38,630 nucleotides of DNA from Roseimaritima sediminicola (GTDB lineage: Bacteria; Planctomycetota; Planctomycetia; Pirellulales; Pirellulaceae). A program made the translations under genes and the position numbers. The notes under the pieces were generated by a model. It saw nothing but the letters and a program-made list of their open reading frames with translations. It was not told the DNA's origin and searched no databases. The stretch spans positions 1 to 38,630 of the forward strand of contig NZ_WIAD01000056.1 of assembly GCF_009618275.1 (NCBI RefSeq), read 5' to 3'. This document shows, piece after piece, positions 36,376-38,630 of this stretch (position 1 is the stretch's first letter; each line of letters opens with the position of its first letter).

Positions 36376-37416
36376 ATGCTGAAAACGCTTCGCCGTACGG
36401 CCCTGCGTGCTGCTAATACGTCGTTAGCAGGTTCGGTGCTACGCACGCTGGATCAAGCGCGTCTGGGACGCGCCGGAGATTTGGCGGTGTTGACGTATCA
36501 TCGCGTCGACGAACCAGAGGCCCGGTCGCGTCTGTATCCGGGTCTGATCAGCGCGTCGCCCGAACGGTTCGGGCAACAGCTGGATTTACTGACTCAGATC
36601 GCGCAGGTCGTTTCGATGCAGGAGGTTTTGGAGGCGTGTGCCGGCCGGGCGATGCTGCCCGCACGCTGCGTGTTGATTACCTTCGACGATGCCTGTTGCG
36701 ACTTTGCACGACACGCGTGGCCGGAGTTGAAACGTCGCGGCTTGCCGGCAACCTTGTTCGTTCCCACAGCGTATCCGGATCGACCCGACCGCCATTTTTG
36801 GTGGGATCGGTTGTATGCGATGCTGTGGCATGGCGGCCGGGACAGGTTGCAGTGCGAAGCCGGCCGATTTGACCTTACCTCCGACCGCCAGCGAAAGCTT
36901 GCTTATCGAAGCCTAAGTGACTGGATCAAGGCGATGCCGCACGACGCTGCCCTGCGGTTGCTCGACCAGATGGCGGCGGAACAGGCGGCCCCGTTGCCAC
37001 CGCACAACGTTCTCTCCTGGCAAACCCTAAGGCAATTGGCTCAGGAGGGCGTTACGCTGGCGGCACATACGCAGACACACCCGTTGTTGACTCGAGTTGA
37101 TTTGGAAGAGGCTCGCCGCGAAGTATCAGGTTCCCAGGCGGATCTACAGCGAGAAATCGGCCAGGTGTTACCCGTGTTTGCATATCCCGGCGGCCAGCAC
37201 AATGCGGCGTTGGTGCGGATGATGCGAGAGGAAGGCTTCGAATTAGCCTTCACCGTACGACGCGGCATCAATCACATCCCTGCGCTAGCCAGCGGGAGCC
37301 GTGAGCGACGCCTGACGATGAACCGCATCAACATCGGCCAACAAACCAGTGTCCAGGTCCTGCACGCCCAACTCATCGCCCTGTGGTGTCACGGCCGCAC
37401 CCGAGGCCGCGTTTGA
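36376..37416 (+). CDS. polysaccharide deacetylase (NodB/CE4 family)
   Basis: Removes N-acetyl or O-acetyl groups from a polysaccharide using a metal. The 346-residue product has the NodB motif ITFDDAC (Asp104-Asp105), the metal-binding HTQTH (His231, His235) and FAYPGG. In place of the usual TFDDG there is TFDDA. I see no clear signal peptide (N-terminal ALRAANTSLAGSVLRTLD), so it may act in the cytoplasm on lipid-linked units, as some CE4 enzymes in such clusters do. It lies 8 nt after the ATP-grasp gene and is the last recognisable gene of the exopolysaccharide operon. Confidence 0.88.
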   Translation: MLKTLRRTALRAANTSLAGSVLRTLDQARLGRAGDLAVLTYHRVDEPEARSRLYPGLISASPERFGQQLDLLTQIAQVVSMQEVLEACAGRAMLPARCVLITFDDACCDFARHAWPELKRRGLPATLFVPTAYPDRPDRHFWWDRLYAMLWHGGRDRLQCEAGRFDLTSDRQRKLAYRSLSDWIKAMPHDAALRLLDQMAAEQAAPLPPHNVLSWQTLRQLAQEGVTLAAHTQTHPLLTRVDLEEARREVSGSQADLQREIGQVLPVFAYPGGQHNAALVRMMREEGFELAFTVRRGINHIPALASGSRERRLTMNRINIGQQTSVQVLHAQLIALWCHGRTRGRV

Positions 37417-37442
37417 AAGCGTTTCTTCCTGCGAAAGCTTTG

Positions 37443-38123
37443 ATGATGAACATGTTAAAGGTCACGATTTGGACGCTGGCGGTCCTCGGTATGGTCCCCA
37501 CCATTCTGTTGGCCGTGCTCAACATCGGCAGTAACATGGCAATGGCCCGGCATCTGAGAAAGAATCCTGACTTTCAGGTCGGCGACGGCCTCTTAGCGTC
37601 GTCCCAAAGTTACATCGAGTTCAACAACCGGTGGCGGTTGGAAGTTGCCACGACAAATTGGCCTTCTATATTGTTGCTCTTTGGGGCGGCGGCGTTTGTG
37701 ATCGGCCTTTGGTTCTTGCTCCCACGTCAGACGCAGCATCAGAACGTTGGTGGTTTCGAGAAAATCGAGCCGTACGTCGAGCGTGTCATGCAATCGGAAT
37801 CGCCGCACGCCTACCTCGTCATCTCACTTGCCGAAGACGAATACACCGCTGTCGGTGTTTCAAGTTCTGCAGAAGGTTGCACGATGGACTTTTCGTTGAC
37901 AAAGAAAGAGCAGATCGCACCGGTCGTGGCTTTCTTTTCCGAACGAGCAAAGGAACCGATCGAGGACCGCGTAACTGAGGAGGGAACCGAGTTCGAAACC
38001 CGTCATTTATCCTACCCAATTGATAGGGCAATCGAGGAGGTAGCGGATTTGTGCAAGTCGATTTTCACGGACGCTTACGGCGTCACGGGAGATCAAAAAC
38101 TAATCTTCGTGCTCGGCCATTAA
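37443..38123 (+). CDS. two-pass membrane protein of unknown function
   Basis: A 226-residue protein that I do not recognise. It has two hydrophobic segments (about 7-28 and 72-93) with a short loop between them, then a soluble, acidic C-terminal domain of about 130 residues (YLVISLAEDEYTAVGVSSSAEG, KLIFVLGH). The gene is 26 nt after the deacetylase and the frame is open further upstream; I took the first ATG (37443), with 37446 or 37452 also possible. Codon choice is less GC-biased and the sequence more AT-rich than in the operon upstream, so it may be a later arrival. It could be co-transcribed, but nothing ties it to the polymer pathway. Confidence 0.7.
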   Translation: MMNMLKVTIWTLAVLGMVPTILLAVLNIGSNMAMARHLRKNPDFQVGDGLLASSQSYIEFNNRWRLEVATTNWPSILLLFGAAAFVIGLWFLLPRQTQHQNVGGFEKIEPYVERVMQSESPHAYLVISLAEDEYTAVGVSSSAEGCTMDFSLTKKEQIAPVVAFFSERAKEPIEDRVTEEGTEFETRHLSYPIDRAIEEVADLCKSIFTDAYGVTGDQKLIFVLGH

Positions 38124-38144
38124 CACCGAGAGCCAACCATATGA

Positions 38145-38254
38145 CCGGGGACAGAGACCACAAGACTATGACCAATGACCGGGGACAGGCAATGACAACC
38201 GGGGACAGAGACTGACAACCGGGGACAGAGACCACAACCGGCATTTGGGGACAG
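38145..38254. repeat. GGGGACAG repeat array
   Basis: CCGGGGACAG occurs at 38145, 38179, 38199 and 38219, followed by a divergent fifth, TTGGGGACAGTGCTTAC (from 38245). Flanks are related (AGAGACCACAA or AGACTGACAA). Motifs of this form are known from REP-like repeats near IS200/RAYT-type transposases in several phyla. No such transposase is in the window; the family assignment is from memory. Confidence 0.7.
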
Positions 38255-38436
38255 TGCTTACATACCGCAGAGTGAGCGATCACACGCTGAAAGCCGATCC
38301 CGGAATCCCGAAACACCAACGCCGGCCCATCGCCCCGAAGCTCAGCCGTCGTGGTGTTGCAGTTTCGCACCGCTACGGTTGCTCGGCAGCCGTCAAAGCA
38401 TGCTCTTTGCGCACAACGCTAGCCAGGTCGCCTGAA

Positions 38437-38480
38437 TGTCGACCGATTGTCGACCGATTGTCGACCGATTGTCGACCGAT
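38437..38480. repeat. 11-bp tandem repeat, 4 perfect copies
   Basis: TGTCGACCGAT is repeated four times without a mismatch (38437-38447, 38448-38458, 38459-38469, 38470-38480), and a partial fifth follows. The perfect identity suggests recent expansion. Confidence 0.9.
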
Positions 38481-38513
38481 TGTCTGCCGCGTCTCGCAAT
38501 CGCCTCGCGCCTG

Positions 38514-38630
38514 CTAGGCGTCCCTGCCGGCCGCCATCGGCGAGCCGGCCGGCGAGGTCCGCCCGGCATTGAGCCGTTCGCGGATCGCGCGACAGGCGTG
38601 CTGGCCGAGCTGCGAACTGCAGCGCCGAGT
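38514..38630 (-). CDS. possible 3' end of a gene, cut by the window edge
   Basis: On the minus strand a frame is open from the window edge to TAG at 38514-38516, coding 38 residues that end AGSPMAAGRDA. Third positions are almost all G or C, as in real genes here. Other frames over the same stretch are also open, and the fragment is short, so this is weakly supported and cannot be assigned a function. Confidence 0.22.
   Translation of the reverse strand, partial: TRRCSSQLGQHACRAIRERLNAGRTSPAGSPMAAGRDA

Larger units (their letters stand above)
38124..38630. other. repeat-rich region at the right end, no clear gene
   Basis: This stretch carries the GGGGACAG repeats, an 11-bp tandem repeat and unassigned DNA. 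Open frames in it cross these repeats and show no family features. Only a possible gene end on the minus strand (38514 to the window edge) is worth noting. Confidence 0.6.

Noticed and set aside
38245-38517. Plus-strand open frame at the right end
   Set aside because: It begins in the GGGGACAG repeat and crosses the 11-bp tandem repeat; its product is repeat-derived and has no ribosome site.

Overview
The window looks like chromosomal DNA of a planctomycete, most likely a Pirellulaceae-type (Rhodopirellula-like) bacterium. The evidence is a planctomycete-type cytochrome c/DUF1549/DUF1553 protein coupled to a Tat-exported DUF1501 protein, a groEL-groES-groEL arrangement, a secreted PQQ-like propeller protein beginning with the phrase DWPTFRGPDRSG, and a moderately high GC content. 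Apart from one doubtful fragment at the right edge, every gene lies on the plus strand. I saw no tRNA, rRNA or CRISPR array and no transposase gene.

Layout. (1) 20-3858: the DUF1549/DUF1553 and DUF1501 pair. It starts inside a small palindromic repeat and ends inside a MITE-like element. (2) 3856-4742: a gene-free stretch with that element, a 13-nt tandem repeat, a candidate promoter and a 21/22-nt tandem duplication. (3) 4743-13143: a tightly coupled lipid-degradation operon: acyl-CoA ligase, thiolase, enoyl-CoA hydratase/3-hydroxyacyl-CoA dehydrogenase fusion, VLCAD-like acyl-CoA dehydrogenase and patatin-like lipase. Together they could take an acyl lipid to acetyl-CoA. (4) 13477-19213: protein folding: groEL1, groES, groEL2, a terminator, dnaJ and grpE. 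(5) 19232-21713: a FmdB-type zinc ribbon protein, an isochorismatase-family hydrolase and a secreted beta-propeller protein. (6) 21714-22247: a gene-free stretch holding a second, inverted copy of the MITE-like element and a candidate promoter. (7) 22248-37416: a long exopolysaccharide operon, mostly with overlapping stop/start codons: Wzz-like protein, priming sugar-phosphate transferase, membrane protein with a degenerate GGDEF-like domain, GT4 and GT2 glycosyltransferases, Wzy/WaaL-like protein, flippase, APH-fold kinase, sulfotransferase, HprK-like P-loop protein, thymidylate-kinase-like protein, ATP-grasp ligase and polysaccharide deacetylase. (8) 37443-38630: a membrane protein of unknown function, then a repeat-rich gene-free end.

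How the genes fit together. The exopolysaccharide operon has the parts for a Wzx/Wzy-type polymer: priming, sugar addition, flipping, polymerisation and length control. It also has an unusual modification block in which four ATP-dependent enzymes of different folds surround a PAPS-dependent sulfotransferase. That block is the best candidate for undescribed biochemistry. A second unexpected pattern is a set of 15-bp in-frame tandem repeats, coding pentapeptides in disordered or low-complexity parts of five unrelated proteins.
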